Program-made: the position numbers and the translations under genes
Shown: piece after piece, positions 41,584-50,670 of the stretch
How the letters are laid out: every line of letters begins with the position of its first letter
Position numbering within the stretch: the stretch's first letter is position 1
Source: Alkalitalea saponilacus
Lineage (GTDB): Bacteria > Bacteroidota > Bacteroidia > Bacteroidales > Marinilabiliaceae
DNA length: 64,000 nt
Direction of reading: 5' to 3'
Assembly (NCBI RefSeq): GCF_900168165.1
Contig: NZ_FUYV01000020.1
Location: 1-64,000, forward strand
The notes under the pieces: generated by a model
What the model saw: only the letters and a program-made list of their open reading frames with translations
What the model was told of the DNA's origin: nothing
The model's database searches: none

Positions 41584-42228
41584 TTAAAATTCCCAGGCTA
41601 CCACTTTTCGAAGAATAATAACTTTATCGCCATCATCATACTCAAGGGAAAAACCAAACTTCTTGCAGATGAACTCAAAAGTTTTGTCATGGAAAAAACA
41701 AACATGCGTTTGGTCACGCATGTACCACCACTCATTCAGATTTGTGTCGTCTTTCCATCGGTGAGTCATGATGCTAAGAGTTCCGCTGGGAATCAGAAGA
41801 GAGGTGATGAGGTTTAACTCCTTATATGGCTGAAAGAAGTGTTCAAATGCTTCAGTGGAAATCACGAAGTCGAGCCGCTCATCGGGTAGTTCAGGGAAAA
41901 AAAAAGGATCGTAATGGTAACATTCAGCACCGGTTTCTTCTAACATTTTTGCCAAAACAGGTTCCGGCCCGCAGCCAAAATCCAGCCCCACCATATCTTT
42001 GTCAATATAACTGAGTGATGGCTCCAATGCCTGATTAAGAGAGTCAACATAACCTTCACATTCAGAGTTGTTGTTATGATGCATGTAGCGTAACTCCTCT
42101 TCGTTTGGAGTTGGATGATATGACTGATCTTTGTATATCAGATAACATGATGGGCATTTCCAGAAAAGGATGTCGTTAATCCCTATAAATGAAGTAGATT
42201 CTTGATTTTTGCAAAGTGGGCAAGTCAT
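41584..42228 (-). CDS. Class I SAM-dependent methyltransferase with N-terminal zinc ribbon
   Basis: A 214-residue protein. Two CxxC pairs (CPLCKN at 3-8 and CPSCYL at 25-30) form a zinc ribbon. The methyltransferase fold follows with VGLDFGCGPEPVLAKMLEE (motif I) and DFVISTEAFEHFFQP. It matches the family of methyltransferases with a zinc-ribbon head found near cell-envelope genes; the substrate is unknown. It lies alone, divergent from the outer-membrane-type gene at 42785, with a 556-nt gap holding a perfect palindrome. Confidence 0.85.
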   Translation of the reverse strand: MTCPLCKNQESTSFIGINDILFWKCPSCYLIYKDQSYHPTPNEEELRYMHHNNNSECEGYVDSLNQALEPSLSYIDKDMVGLDFGCGPEPVLAKMLEETGAECYHYDPFFFPELPDERLDFVISTEAFEHFFQPYKELNLITSLLIPSGTLSIMTHRWKDDTNLNEWWYMRDQTHVCFFHDKTFEFICKKFGFSLEYDDGDKVIILRKVVAWEF

Positions 42229-42784
42229 ACAGTTCTATTATTATTGCAGATGAAAGTATCTGACTAAATTTTGCAGGACAAAACTACTTGTTTTCGAAGA
42301 AAAACAAGCAATAAATTACTTGTTTTTCAAGTAAATATTCCCAAAAAACATTAACAGGTTTCACATTTAAATACTTCAAGGATAAATGGAATTGGTTGCA
42401 ATTTTGCATTGAAAGGTTGGTTTTGGCCTAATTTTAATAGATTTTTAGGCTGCTTCGACGAACTTAGTAAATCGTCTAACGGAACTGAGCCGCCAGGTAC
42501 AGAATCGAGCCATGCAGAATGTTTCGATACACAAGTCTATGACTAAATGGCGAGTTCTCCCGAGGCCTCGGGAGCAACTGTAAAACAAATTATAGACACA
42601 TGAATATCGGTTGAGAAAAGTCGGCCCTAATTTCCCGTGTCCTATGGAGACCCAACATATAGTATGCATCTTGCCAAAAAACGGACAGGGGTGATTTCTT
42701 ATCTAGCATATTCAAAGACATCAATGGAGGCATAGAAGAAAAACTTTTCACATCCAAAGTTGTTAAATAGGAAAAAACAATGCC
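42229..42784. other. Intergenic stretch with an 18-bp palindrome, no firm gene
   Basis: CTCCCGAGGCCTCGGGAG at 42557-42574 is a perfect palindrome and much richer in GC than its surroundings. GAAAAACAAG (42299-42308) and CTTGTTTTTC (42319-42328) form another hairpin. Two minus-strand open frames (42445-42669 and 42590-42793) overlap each other and look like chance or remnants; one reads RFCTWRLSSVRRFTKFVEAA, which I cannot place. Confidence 0.45.
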
Positions 42785-43381
42785 ATGTTCCAATTATTCA
42801 AACTTCCATTCGTTGTTCTGATGCTGTGTGTTATTTCTTTAACCTTGGATGCACAGAACCCCTATTATGAGTTCTTTGAGGAATCTCAAAACATTACGAA
42901 CATAGGGATGTATGTGCTCGGTTCATGGGCTTTTGCCAACATCACTTTGGGTGTGAATGGCTGGATGCACTCATCCGGCGATCAGAAATACTTTCACCAG
43001 ATGAACGCAATGTGGAATGGTGTAAATCTGGCCATTGCGACATGGTCCATAGCCGGAAGCTATGCCAGAGATATCGCGGGTATGGATGCACAGGATATGC
43101 TTTCACATGTTACCGGTCTGGAGAACCTTTTGTTGATAAATGCCGGGTTGGATTTGGTATATATTGCCGGCGGTTTTGTGTTGCGCCATCAAAGTAAAAA
43201 GTCGGAAAAAAGAGCTGATATGCTGAAAGGCTATGGGAATTCGGTGATATTGCAAGGAGGGTTTCTTCTTGTATTTGACTTAATTCTTTATGGAGTAATT
43301 AACAGCCATAAGTTGAATTTCCTAAATAATCTGGAATTGTCGGTTGGTCCGACAATGGGTCAATTGACTTTTAATTTTTAG
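42785..43381 (+). CDS. DUF6992-like exported membrane protein
   Basis: A 198-residue protein with a signal sequence (MFQLFKLPFVVLMLCVISLTLDAQ) and four hydrophobic segments. The GMYVLGSWAFANITLGVNGW region and MNAMWNGVNLAIA resemble the Bacteroidota family DUF6992. It ends ELSVGPTMGQLTFNF. No function is known. It is convergent with the histidine kinase gene 24 nt away. The start at 42785 gives a normal signal peptide. Confidence 0.65.
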   Translation: MFQLFKLPFVVLMLCVISLTLDAQNPYYEFFEESQNITNIGMYVLGSWAFANITLGVNGWMHSSGDQKYFHQMNAMWNGVNLAIATWSIAGSYARDIAGMDAQDMLSHVTGLENLLLINAGLDLVYIAGGFVLRHQSKKSEKRADMLKGYGNSVILQGGFLLVFDLILYGVINSHKLNFLNNLELSVGPTMGQLTFNF

Positions 43382-43405
43382 AAAGAGGCCACTACGATTA
43401 AAATC

Positions 43406-44896
43406 TTAAACATCAATCGGAAAAGTGATCAAAAACTTTGCGCCGCCGCCTTCACTGTCATTAATTGATATGGAGCCCTGATGTTTTTCAATGACTCCCT
43501 GGGTGATTGCCAGTCCAATGCCCAAACCAAAATCGCCCCCGGCAGTTTTGGTTGTAAAGCTGGGGTTAAATATTTTTTTCTTTATTTTATCGGGAACGCC
43601 GGGTCCGTCGTCGGCAACTTCCACCCAAACCTGAGCGTTGGTTGTATTAACTCCGCATGAAATGTATAAGTTTCCGCTATCTTTCATGGCGTCACATGCG
43701 TTTATTATCAGGTTTGTCCAAACCTGATTTAGCTCGCCAACAAAGCAGTTTATTTCAGGAATTTCTTCCAAATCGAGATGTACTTTTACGCTCTTAAGCC
43801 TGTGTCCAAGAATTTGCAGGGTTTCCCTTATGCCATTGCGAATATCAGCAAGTTCCGGATTCTTGCCTGATTGTCGGCTATAACTTTTAAGGCTTTTAAC
43901 CAGAAACTCAATTCTGCCGGTTGAAATGCGTATTCCATTAAGAAAAAGTCCTGATTGATAAGCATCAATCAGCAGGTTAAGCAGTTCTTGTTGCGACTTC
44001 TTGCTTGAATACTGCATCAGTCTTTTTATCAGATCATCGTTCATCTCGGCCACCAGCCTGAGTTTGCTTCTCTGTATATGCGAAAAGACGCCTGCCAGTT
44101 TCTTCATGCGTTCTCTCTGCTCCACAGAATCGGCGTACTCCCTGCTAAGTCCGGCTTCAAAAAAGTACCTGATTTCCCAAGAGCTGGGTAGTTTCGCTGA
44201 ACTTTCAATCAATTGGGATAGATTTTGTGATAAATAATCCACTGAACGCAACAACGCCGATGCCGGGTTGTTTATTTCATGAGCCAATCCTGCTGTGAGC
44301 TCACCCAGCGTTGCCATTTTTTCTTGCGAAATGTAGGCGTTACGTGTGCGTTCTAACTCTTTGATGACTTTACGTAGATGATTTTTTTCTTTTTCAAGTT
44401 CCCTCGTTAATTTTGCCACCTCGAGGTGAAGTCCCAACATATTGCGGTACCGTTCAGCCAGGTTGGCGAAAATTAAACCATGAAGCGTCCTGCTGATTTC
44501 AGGATATTTCGTGTAGAACAGTTCGAAATTATTGTGGTCAAAAGCCAGGGTTTTGACCCGACTCTGAGCCTTTATGGTGATAAAGATTGGTTCACCGGTT
44601 TGGAATGAAAGTAATCCACAAAACTCGCCCGGCCCCAGCAATCCGGTATCGGCAGTTATATCTTCACCGTCCTTGTGCTGACTCACCTCTCCCTCTAAAA
44701 CCACATAGAGGGTTTTGTTGGGCATTCCCTCTTCAAGCAGAACATCCCCTTCTTCAAAAGTTTTCAGCAGACTTTTTAGTAATTCTGACTCAGTGATTAA
44801 CTGGTTTATGTTTTGAACAAAGGTGTCCTTATCATAAAGGGAGCGGGTGCTTTCCTCAGTAAGATGGAGGGCGCTGTGTTTTTTGGGATAATTCAT
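43406..44896 (-). CDS. Cytoplasmic sensor histidine kinase with cNMP-binding domain
   Basis: A 496-residue kinase without membrane segments. Residues about 35-150 form a cyclic-nucleotide-binding-like domain (LLEEGMPNKTLYVVLEGEVSQHKDGED, GPGEFCGLLSFQ). A coiled coil follows at about 160-190. The phospho-acceptor is H206 in GLAHEINNPASALL. The ATPase domain has the N-box LIINACDAM, DDGPGVPDKIKKKIFNPSFTTK and GLGIGLAI. It is the third gene of an operon with a dicarboxylate/sulfate-type transporter and a single-domain receiver, and probably phosphorylates that receiver. Confidence 0.93.
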   Translation of the reverse strand: MNYPKKHSALHLTEESTRSLYDKDTFVQNINQLITESELLKSLLKTFEEGDVLLEEGMPNKTLYVVLEGEVSQHKDGEDITADTGLLGPGEFCGLLSFQTGEPIFITIKAQSRVKTLAFDHNNFELFYTKYPEISRTLHGLIFANLAERYRNMLGLHLEVAKLTRELEKEKNHLRKVIKELERTRNAYISQEKMATLGELTAGLAHEINNPASALLRSVDYLSQNLSQLIESSAKLPSSWEIRYFFEAGLSREYADSVEQRERMKKLAGVFSHIQRSKLRLVAEMNDDLIKRLMQYSSKKSQQELLNLLIDAYQSGLFLNGIRISTGRIEFLVKSLKSYSRQSGKNPELADIRNGIRETLQILGHRLKSVKVHLDLEEIPEINCFVGELNQVWTNLIINACDAMKDSGNLYISCGVNTTNAQVWVEVADDGPGVPDKIKKKIFNPSFTTKTAGGDFGLGIGLAITQGVIEKHQGSISINDSEGGGAKFLITFPIDV

Positions 44897-44933
44897 TTTT
44901 TAAACCTGATTCAAAATCTCAATCTCGCAATTT

Positions 44934-45422
44934 CTAAATAAACCCTTTTGCCCTGATTGCTTCCTGTAATTTTTCCTGATTAAGTACCGACAAATAGGGT
45001 AGAAGTTCATCTTCTGTTTCGATGACGTAGTCGGTCAGTTCATCAATAACAATCTGAAGCAACTCCTCTTTTTTCCAGGGTTTGGACACATACTGATTAA
45101 GTCGTGCTTTGTTTACAGCTTGAATGGTATCATCCAGTCCTGCCTGCCCGGTTAGCAATATTTTTCTGGTACTATGAGTGAACTCATCTTTTTGCATTTC
45201 AATAAGCAGGTCAACACCCTTATCGCCGGGCATGATGTGGTCGCATAGTATGAGTCCAATTCGGTTCCCTTCTTCTTTTATTTCGTTAATTAGTTTGCGG
45301 GCATCGCTGGCAGAGGCAGCTCCTTCGATGGGAAAAAACTCTTCCAATTGCTCCAGATCGCGAATAACAACATCGAGCACTTGTGCCTCATCCTCAACGC
45401 AAATAATATAGATATCGGACAT
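44934..45422 (-). CDS. Response regulator with a receiver domain and no clear output domain
   Basis: A 162-residue protein. The receiver occupies about residues 4-125: acidic pocket VEDEAQ (E10, D11), phospho-acceptor D61 in LILCDHIMPGDKGVDLL and the conserved lysine in VSKPWKKEEL. The C-terminal 35 residues (YVIETEDELLPYLSVLNQ...) are not a DNA-binding domain. It lies between the transporter (12 nt upstream) and the histidine kinase (37 nt downstream), so it is the likely target of that kinase and may act by protein contact. Confidence 0.9.
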   Translation of the reverse strand: MSDIYIICVEDEAQVLDVVIRDLEQLEEFFPIEGAASASDARKLINEIKEEGNRIGLILCDHIMPGDKGVDLLIEMQKDEFTHSTRKILLTGQAGLDDTIQAVNKARLNQYVSKPWKKEELLQIVIDELTDYVIETEDELLPYLSVLNQEKLQEAIRAKGFI

Positions 45423-45434
45423 AATTCTCGGTTT

Positions 45435-47066
45435 TTAATTAATAATGAAAGGCCAGTATAGTTGCGACAGTGCTAATGTAGCAACAATTCCAATTAATCC
45501 AATAACAATTCCCACCTTCACCATATCGGGTGTTTTAATAAATCCTGTACTCATGGCAATGGCATTTGGTGGTGTGGATATTGGAAGTAACATAGCCATG
45601 TTACAAGCTGCAGCAATGGCCAAACTTGATATTACCAAACTAAAACCTTCACCTGCAATACCTGAAGTACCCATGCTTACTGCCAGCGGAATTAGTAACG
45701 TTGCGGTAACTGTATTCGAAAGAAAATTTGAAAGGTTTAAAGCTACCAGCCCAAACACACCAATTAAAACAACCTGAGGAAGAGCATCCCATGAAATGCT
45801 TGCAACCAGCCACATGGCAAGGCCTGTGTTCTCCATGCTAATACCCAGGGCAATACCACCGGCCACCAACCAAAGAACCTCCCAGGGTAATGAGCGGATG
45901 TCCTCCTGCTTCATAACTCCTGTAACGGTTAAGCCTGCTATTGGGAGAAAAGCTACCATGGAGCTTGGGATGCCGTGTGCAGACTCGGTAAACCAGAGCA
46001 AAACGGTTGCGGCAAAAAGAAGATAGAGTATAATCGCCGGTCGAGATTTGTTAAAATCCACTTTAAGTGAAAGTTTGAATTCACGCAGATTTGTCGGAAA
46101 AAGAAATCTCATTGTGAACCATGCTAGCAATAGAAGCAGGATGACAAGGGGAAGCATCATTACAACCCATGTCCCAAATTCAATGTTTATTCCCTGCTGA
46201 CCCAGGTTTGCTATTGCAATCGCATTAGGCGGAGTTCCAATAGGAGTAGCCATGCCCCCGATATTTGCTGCAATGGGAATACACAGGGCTAAGATAATTC
46301 TAAACTTATCTTCTCTTGCTACCTGCGCAACTATGGGAATGGCCACCGTCATCATCATGGCTGTTGTTGCAGTATTACTCATAAATGCTGATAGCGTTGC
46401 CGTAACAACCATTAATCCCAAAATTATAAAATTAGGTTTGGTGCCAAATGGTTTAAGTAATACACTTGTTAAGTTTTTATCGAGATTGTATTTTACCGCT
46501 GCTCCTGCCAGCATAAATCCTCCTAAAAACAGAATGATGATGGGGCTGGCCAATGTTCCAAAAAATAGGGAAAATGAGACAGGCTTATATCCAACCAGTT
46601 TATGGTTGGCATTGCTGACAATTTTCGCGTCTGATTGTAATTCGTTGCTTCTTATCTCAACCCAATCGGCACGGTTAAGTATTTTAACATCAATGGCAGT
46701 ATAGTTTCTGCTATCATTAGCTACGTATATTTTTTCACCATCGACTGCTTCAGCTGGTACCAGCCATGAGTCGCTCGTATGTTGCTTTGCGGTTGTGGTT
46801 GGCAAACTGGCATCAGAAAAAACAACCCCTTGCTGACTTAAGAGTACAACCTGAAGGAAGATGACCAACATGGATGTGGAATAGATTGGAATGGTCTCGA
46901 ACATCCAAAACACAGCCGCCATAAGAAATATTCCCAGGGCGATATGTCCTGCATATGACAATCCGTTGAACGTAAAAAACAGGGGTAAACAGAATCCGAT
47001 TATTCCGAGAATAAGACCTGTAAGAAATTTAATTTGATTTGATTTTTGTTTGCTTTTTCCGGGCAT
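45435..47066 (-). CDS. DASS-family anion/Na+ symporter (SLC13 type)
   Basis: A 543-residue inner-membrane transporter. The two SNT hairpin motifs are FMSNTATTAMMM and FLSNTVTATLLIP, each followed later by a proline motif (GTPPNAIA and STPPNAIA) that forms the Na+ and substrate sites. Substrates in the family are di- or tricarboxylates or sulfate. An unusual hydrophilic insert of about 100 residues (about 80-170) follows the second membrane segment and is likely periplasmic. It heads an operon with a receiver and a histidine kinase. Confidence 0.92.
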   Translation of the reverse strand: MPGKSKQKSNQIKFLTGLILGIIGFCLPLFFTFNGLSYAGHIALGIFLMAAVFWMFETIPIYSTSMLVIFLQVVLLSQQGVVFSDASLPTTTAKQHTSDSWLVPAEAVDGEKIYVANDSRNYTAIDVKILNRADWVEIRSNELQSDAKIVSNANHKLVGYKPVSFSLFFGTLASPIIILFLGGFMLAGAAVKYNLDKNLTSVLLKPFGTKPNFIILGLMVVTATLSAFMSNTATTAMMMTVAIPIVAQVAREDKFRIILALCIPIAANIGGMATPIGTPPNAIAIANLGQQGINIEFGTWVVMMLPLVILLLLLAWFTMRFLFPTNLREFKLSLKVDFNKSRPAIILYLLFAATVLLWFTESAHGIPSSMVAFLPIAGLTVTGVMKQEDIRSLPWEVLWLVAGGIALGISMENTGLAMWLVASISWDALPQVVLIGVFGLVALNLSNFLSNTVTATLLIPLAVSMGTSGIAGEGFSLVISSLAIAAACNMAMLLPISTPPNAIAMSTGFIKTPDMVKVGIVIGLIGIVATLALSQLYWPFIIN

Positions 47067-47237
47067 GTTGCACTATTTTAAAAAGCGCAAATTTACAAAA
47101 CTAAAAGTTAGCTTAATCTTTTCGGGACAATCAATTAACCGTAAAAAAAAGGAAATTAGCTTAACTTTCTTTAATTATATGCTTACGACGTATGACGGAA
47201 CGTATTTCTGATATATCGTGATAGAGACATGGTATCT

Positions 47238-47495
47238 TCAATTATCACAATCTTCTAATAAGTCTCCAAAACCACTGTTTCTTATAATTTCTGTGGCTTT
47301 TTTATAGGCATCCTTATGGAGTTTGATGCTTATGTTTTCATGGGAAACTGAACCCATGTAAATATTAAGGGCAGAAGATGCCGGATTGTCTGACTGCAAT
47401 AGCGCATGAATGCCATTCTCTTCCAGAATGCGTTGAATATTCTCCGCCAGTATCCGGTCTTCCAAATTTGCCAATACTACGATTTCATCAGCCAT
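47238..47495 (-). CDS. DUF2007-domain small protein
   Basis: An 85-residue protein of the DUF2007 (putative signal-transducing) type: IVVLANLEDRILAENIQRILEENGIHALLQSDN fits the family's alpha-beta start, and the C-terminal half holds SIKLHKDAYKKATEII. The fold resembles ACT/PII-like small domains, but its ligand is unknown. Cytoplasmic. It is flanked by agmatine deiminase on the same strand (74 nt) and the transporter operon. Confidence 0.8.
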   Translation of the reverse strand: MADEIVVLANLEDRILAENIQRILEENGIHALLQSDNPASSALNIYMGSVSHENISIKLHKDAYKKATEIIRNSGFGDLLEDCDN

Positions 47496-47569
47496 AAATT
47501 AATTTTAGGTTGTTAATTTTATAAGGAGATAAGGTTCAGAGAGTAAATATCGGACAATCTATTGGTTAT

Positions 47570-48589
47570 TCAAATAGTTTCCACTGGTAATTGCATTGTT
47601 ACGCAATGCAATGAGCCATGTTGCTTTATTAATGGAAGACAATTGATGCCTATGATTTCCCTGTCGGGAAATGCCTTTTTTAATTGGGATAATGCCTCAA
47701 TATCCAGTTCCGAGCCGTATGTAGGAACCAGGACAGCATGATTGATAATCAGGAAATTGGCGTAGGTAGCCGGAAGTCTCTCTCCATGGAAAAAAACTTC
47801 CTTTGCCATTGGCAAAGGAATAAGCTGATATGGTTCGCCATCGGCTTTCCTGAGTTGAATCAATTCTTCTTCCATTGCTTTAAGTGCCTGAAAGTGCTCA
47901 TCTGAAGCATCGCTGCATTTTACGTATGCAATGGTATCTGGATTGCAAAAGCGTGCCAGCGTGTCAATGTGGCTGTCGGTATCATCACCGGCCAGGTATC
48001 CATTGTTTATCCAGAGAACTCTTTTCAGTCCCAGTTTCTGAATGAGATATCCCTCTATTTGCTCTTTATTCCACTCCCCGTTTCGGTTTGGTGACAACAG
48101 GCATTCACTGGTGGTCAGCAGTGTTCCTTCTCCGTCGGACTCCAATGCACCACCTTCAAGAACAAAATTGAGACGGTTTTTGTATCGAACATCTTTTGCG
48201 AAAACGTCCTTACGGAATAAACTTCCTGTAATCAGGTTGTCCTTATCAGCTGCAAATTTCAGACCCCAACCATTGAATTTAAAATCGAGGCAAACAGGCT
48301 TATTATCCTCAAAAATGATAATTGGACCGAAGTCTCGTGCCCATGTGTCATTTGTGTCTGTCACAATGGTAATCAGGTTGTTGCCAAACTTTGAGGATAG
48401 TGCTTTTCCAGTCGGTTCATCCGGAACCAGAAGCAGTACTTTTTCAAAAGGAAGTATGGATTTTATGATTTCAGAGAAACAGACCTGAACTTCCTCAAGC
48501 ATGTAGTCCCAATCGGTGTTTTTATGTGGCCAGGCCATAAGAATGGCGCTTTGAGGCGCCCATTCGGCAGGGAAGTGTCTTGTTGTCAT
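47570..48589 (-). CDS. aguA: Agmatine deiminase
   Basis: A 339-residue amidinotransferase-fold enzyme that converts agmatine to N-carbamoylputrescine and ammonia. The N-terminus has MAWPHKNTDW; TWARDFGPI and LEGGALESDGEGTLLTT are the central motifs, GDDTDSHIDTLARF includes the catalytic His and Asp, and the nucleophile is the cysteine near residue 329 in GSLHCVTMQLP. It is shorter than some plant forms but normal for bacteria. It follows the DUF4268 gene by 4 nt and likely shares its transcript. A carbamoylputrescine amidase is not in the window. Confidence 0.93.
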   Translation of the reverse strand: MTTRHFPAEWAPQSAILMAWPHKNTDWDYMLEEVQVCFSEIIKSILPFEKVLLLVPDEPTGKALSSKFGNNLITIVTDTNDTWARDFGPIIIFEDNKPVCLDFKFNGWGLKFAADKDNLITGSLFRKDVFAKDVRYKNRLNFVLEGGALESDGEGTLLTTSECLLSPNRNGEWNKEQIEGYLIQKLGLKRVLWINNGYLAGDDTDSHIDTLARFCNPDTIAYVKCSDASDEHFQALKAMEEELIQLRKADGEPYQLIPLPMAKEVFFHGERLPATYANFLIINHAVLVPTYGSELDIEALSQLKKAFPDREIIGINCLPLIKQHGSLHCVTMQLPVETI

Positions 48590-48593
48590 TTAT

Positions 48594-49058
48594 TTACTCG
48601 TTCAGGTTGCTTTGCAAATAATCTTTTACCTCCAAAAAAGCTTGTTCCATCTTCATCATTTTATCAATCAGGAAGTAAGTCATATCGGGCCACAAATCCT
48701 TGTTTAAAATATCCCCGGGACACTCGGTGTAAACCCGGCAAACCATTTCGCCGGTGGGCTTTTCGTAAGTAAAGTCCCAAATCAGCGGTTCTCCAAATTC
48801 AGCTTCAAACAGAGTCTTGGCTGCTTCAAGTTTTTCAAAAAGTTGCAATCTGCGCCCCTCTTTGGTATGGTTTATTTCCAAAGCAACACGAGCCTTCTCC
48901 CTGTCCACATCAAAACGAAGGTCTAAGCCTTTAATACCGGTATTATCAAATATCCAGAACTTTTTACGACCCTTCTGTCCCGGAAGCCGGCGTGTTTTAT
49001 TGTTCAGCTTTTGCCAGAATTCTATTCTTACCTCTTTGGCTTCCTCTTTGTTGAACAT
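48594..49058 (-). CDS. DUF4268-domain protein
   Basis: A 154-residue soluble protein of the DUF4268 type. The family core is RIEFWQKLNNKTRR near the start, then LRFDVDREKARVALEINHTKEGRR and LFEAEFGEPLIWDF. Some larger DUF4268 proteins are nuclease-like, but this short form lacks an obvious catalytic motif. It lies 4 nt upstream of agmatine deiminase on the same strand and is likely co-transcribed. No clear link in function is known. Confidence 0.75.
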   Translation of the reverse strand: MFNKEEAKEVRIEFWQKLNNKTRRLPGQKGRKKFWIFDNTGIKGLDLRFDVDREKARVALEINHTKEGRRLQLFEKLEAAKTLFEAEFGEPLIWDFTYEKPTGEMVCRVYTECPGDILNKDLWPDMTYFLIDKMMKMEQAFLEVKDYLQSNLNE

Positions 49059-49102
49059 TTCTGCTGTGTTTTGAATAAATTGTTTTTATGAGTTGAGGTT
49101 GA

Positions 49103-49230
49103 TAGGCTATTAGGTCGTTAGGTGTTTTAGGCCTTAACCACAAAGGGCACGAAGAAGGCACAAAGGTCACTATGGCTAACTTAAAACATCGCGTACTTGG
49201 TGGTTCTCTCTGTGTTCTTTGTGGCTAAAA
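49103..49230. repeat. Low-complexity repeat with CACAAAG/CTTTGTG arms
   Basis: A run of units rich in CACAAAGG on the left and CTTTGTGG on the right (TTAACCACAAAG... to ...CTTTGTGGCTAA) forms a long imperfect inverted repeat between the porin and the DUF4268 gene. Similar strings occur at about 31,550 and 53,765. No coding signal. Confidence 0.5.
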
Positions 49231-49276
49231 AATTATCAATCTTAAAATTCTGAAATTATCTCTTTAAATCAAAATA

Positions 49277-50497
49277 TCAGAAAGTGTATCTCATGGACAT
49301 CATTACCCGATTGTTGGCATATTTGGTTACTTCGGAGGGGACTCCTTTTGACGTGTAACTTGCACCCCATCCGGCCTCGGTGTACATGTATTCCACAGCG
49401 ACCCATGTTACCGAATTGATGTGATAACGAAGGCGGGGAGCGATGGAGAAAATATTGGTGACACTGGGATCCCGACCAAAAATAGAGGAGCCATCAACAT
49501 TTTCAGACGCACCAAGTGCTTCTGTGTAACCTACAAAAACACCCGGGCTCCATGTGGCAGAATGCCTTTCCATATCAGTCCACATTGAGCCATAAGCCAG
49601 AGGTTTAAATTCCGGGTTTTCCGGAGTAGATGCAGTAGTACGAGCGACCCCTCCCGGCATGGCCACTTCGGATAAGTTCTCGCCGTATAAGGCTCCAGCA
49701 CGAACCATTACGGTTGGAAGTCGGTACCTGAAAGTGGTTTGTGCATGAAAACTACCAACATAAGTACCGATGGTTGCCATATTTTCTCTTTCCGGCATTG
49801 CCAGTCTTTTGTAACCTGCCGAAAACGAACCCCAGGCATCACCACTCCACATTTTGAGTTGAAGGGTGATTTCCGGCATCTCTCCAAATTCGGTTCCTTC
49901 GGCAAAACCGGTGGTGCGGAAGTTATTTTGTTCGATTAATGATGCTGAGAGTTCAAAATTCTCCTGATGATATGTTAATCGCAGCTGCGGATTGCGGCTC
50001 AGTGGGTGCATGGGTACACCAACCCCGGTGTGGACCATGTTCGGAAAATTCTCAGGGATGAAAAACGGGTGCCATGTTTGCCCGGCTAGAAAAGTGAAAT
50101 CTCCATAACCCAATCTGATAAAAGCATGCCGAAGTCTGAAATTGGAATCGGCCGAACGGGCATCTCCTAAGAAGTCGGCTTCAATCAGGCCAAAAACTGA
50201 AACGCCATTAACAGTGGGTCCTTTTACATGAATACCAAAGCGAGAGTGGGCAGCATCAATGTCAGTATTTCCGCGACTGTTTAAATCAATACCGGTTTCC
50301 AAATCGAGTTCCTGAGGCAATGGGTACAGATAGATGTGCTTATTTCTGATGGCGTTTCCAACTCTGGAGTTATGGGCAGCATCCACGGCTACAAAGCCGT
50401 GGATTGAAATATCAAATAATTTTTCTTCATTATCCTGTGCCATCAGAAAAGATGAAGAACAGAACAATGCTAACAGTAAATAAGTAATTTTTTGCAT
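49277..50497 (-). CDS. Outer-membrane porin-like protein
   Basis: A 406-residue exported protein with a signal peptide ending FLMAQ. It has porin-like features: HGFVAVDAAHNSR at the first strand, SRFGIHVKGPTVNGVSVFGLIEADFLG, FRLRHAFIRLGYGDFTFLAGQTWHPFF and a final strand MMSMRYTF with a C-terminal Phe. This order resembles DcaP-like trimeric porins. The substrate is unknown. It is monocistronic and divergent from ccsBA, with 173 nt between the starts. Confidence 0.75.
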   Translation of the reverse strand: MQKITYLLLALFCSSSFLMAQDNEEKLFDISIHGFVAVDAAHNSRVGNAIRNKHIYLYPLPQELDLETGIDLNSRGNTDIDAAHSRFGIHVKGPTVNGVSVFGLIEADFLGDARSADSNFRLRHAFIRLGYGDFTFLAGQTWHPFFIPENFPNMVHTGVGVPMHPLSRNPQLRLTYHQENFELSASLIEQNNFRTTGFAEGTEFGEMPEITLQLKMWSGDAWGSFSAGYKRLAMPERENMATIGTYVGSFHAQTTFRYRLPTVMVRAGALYGENLSEVAMPGGVARTTASTPENPEFKPLAYGSMWTDMERHSATWSPGVFVGYTEALGASENVDGSSIFGRDPSVTNIFSIAPRLRYHINSVTWVAVEYMYTEAGWGASYTSKGVPSEVTKYANNRVMMSMRYTF

Positions 50498-50670
50498 GAA
50501 TTTCAGTTTAGATAATAAAAGGATGTTTTTATCTGTAATACAGTTAAATAGTCCTGATTGGTTTTGTTTTTCGCACTGCGAAAAAACAAAAAGTTATCCA
50601 AACCAACAAACAATTCTTTTATGTAATTGCACAAATCTTATATCTTTATGCGTTTCAAAACCATGTGAAT

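Noticed and set aside
42445-42793. Minus-strand small genes of 74 and 67 codons
   Set aside because: They overlap each other in different frames, have no recognised homologue in memory and lie across a perfect palindrome; kept only as an unresolved region.
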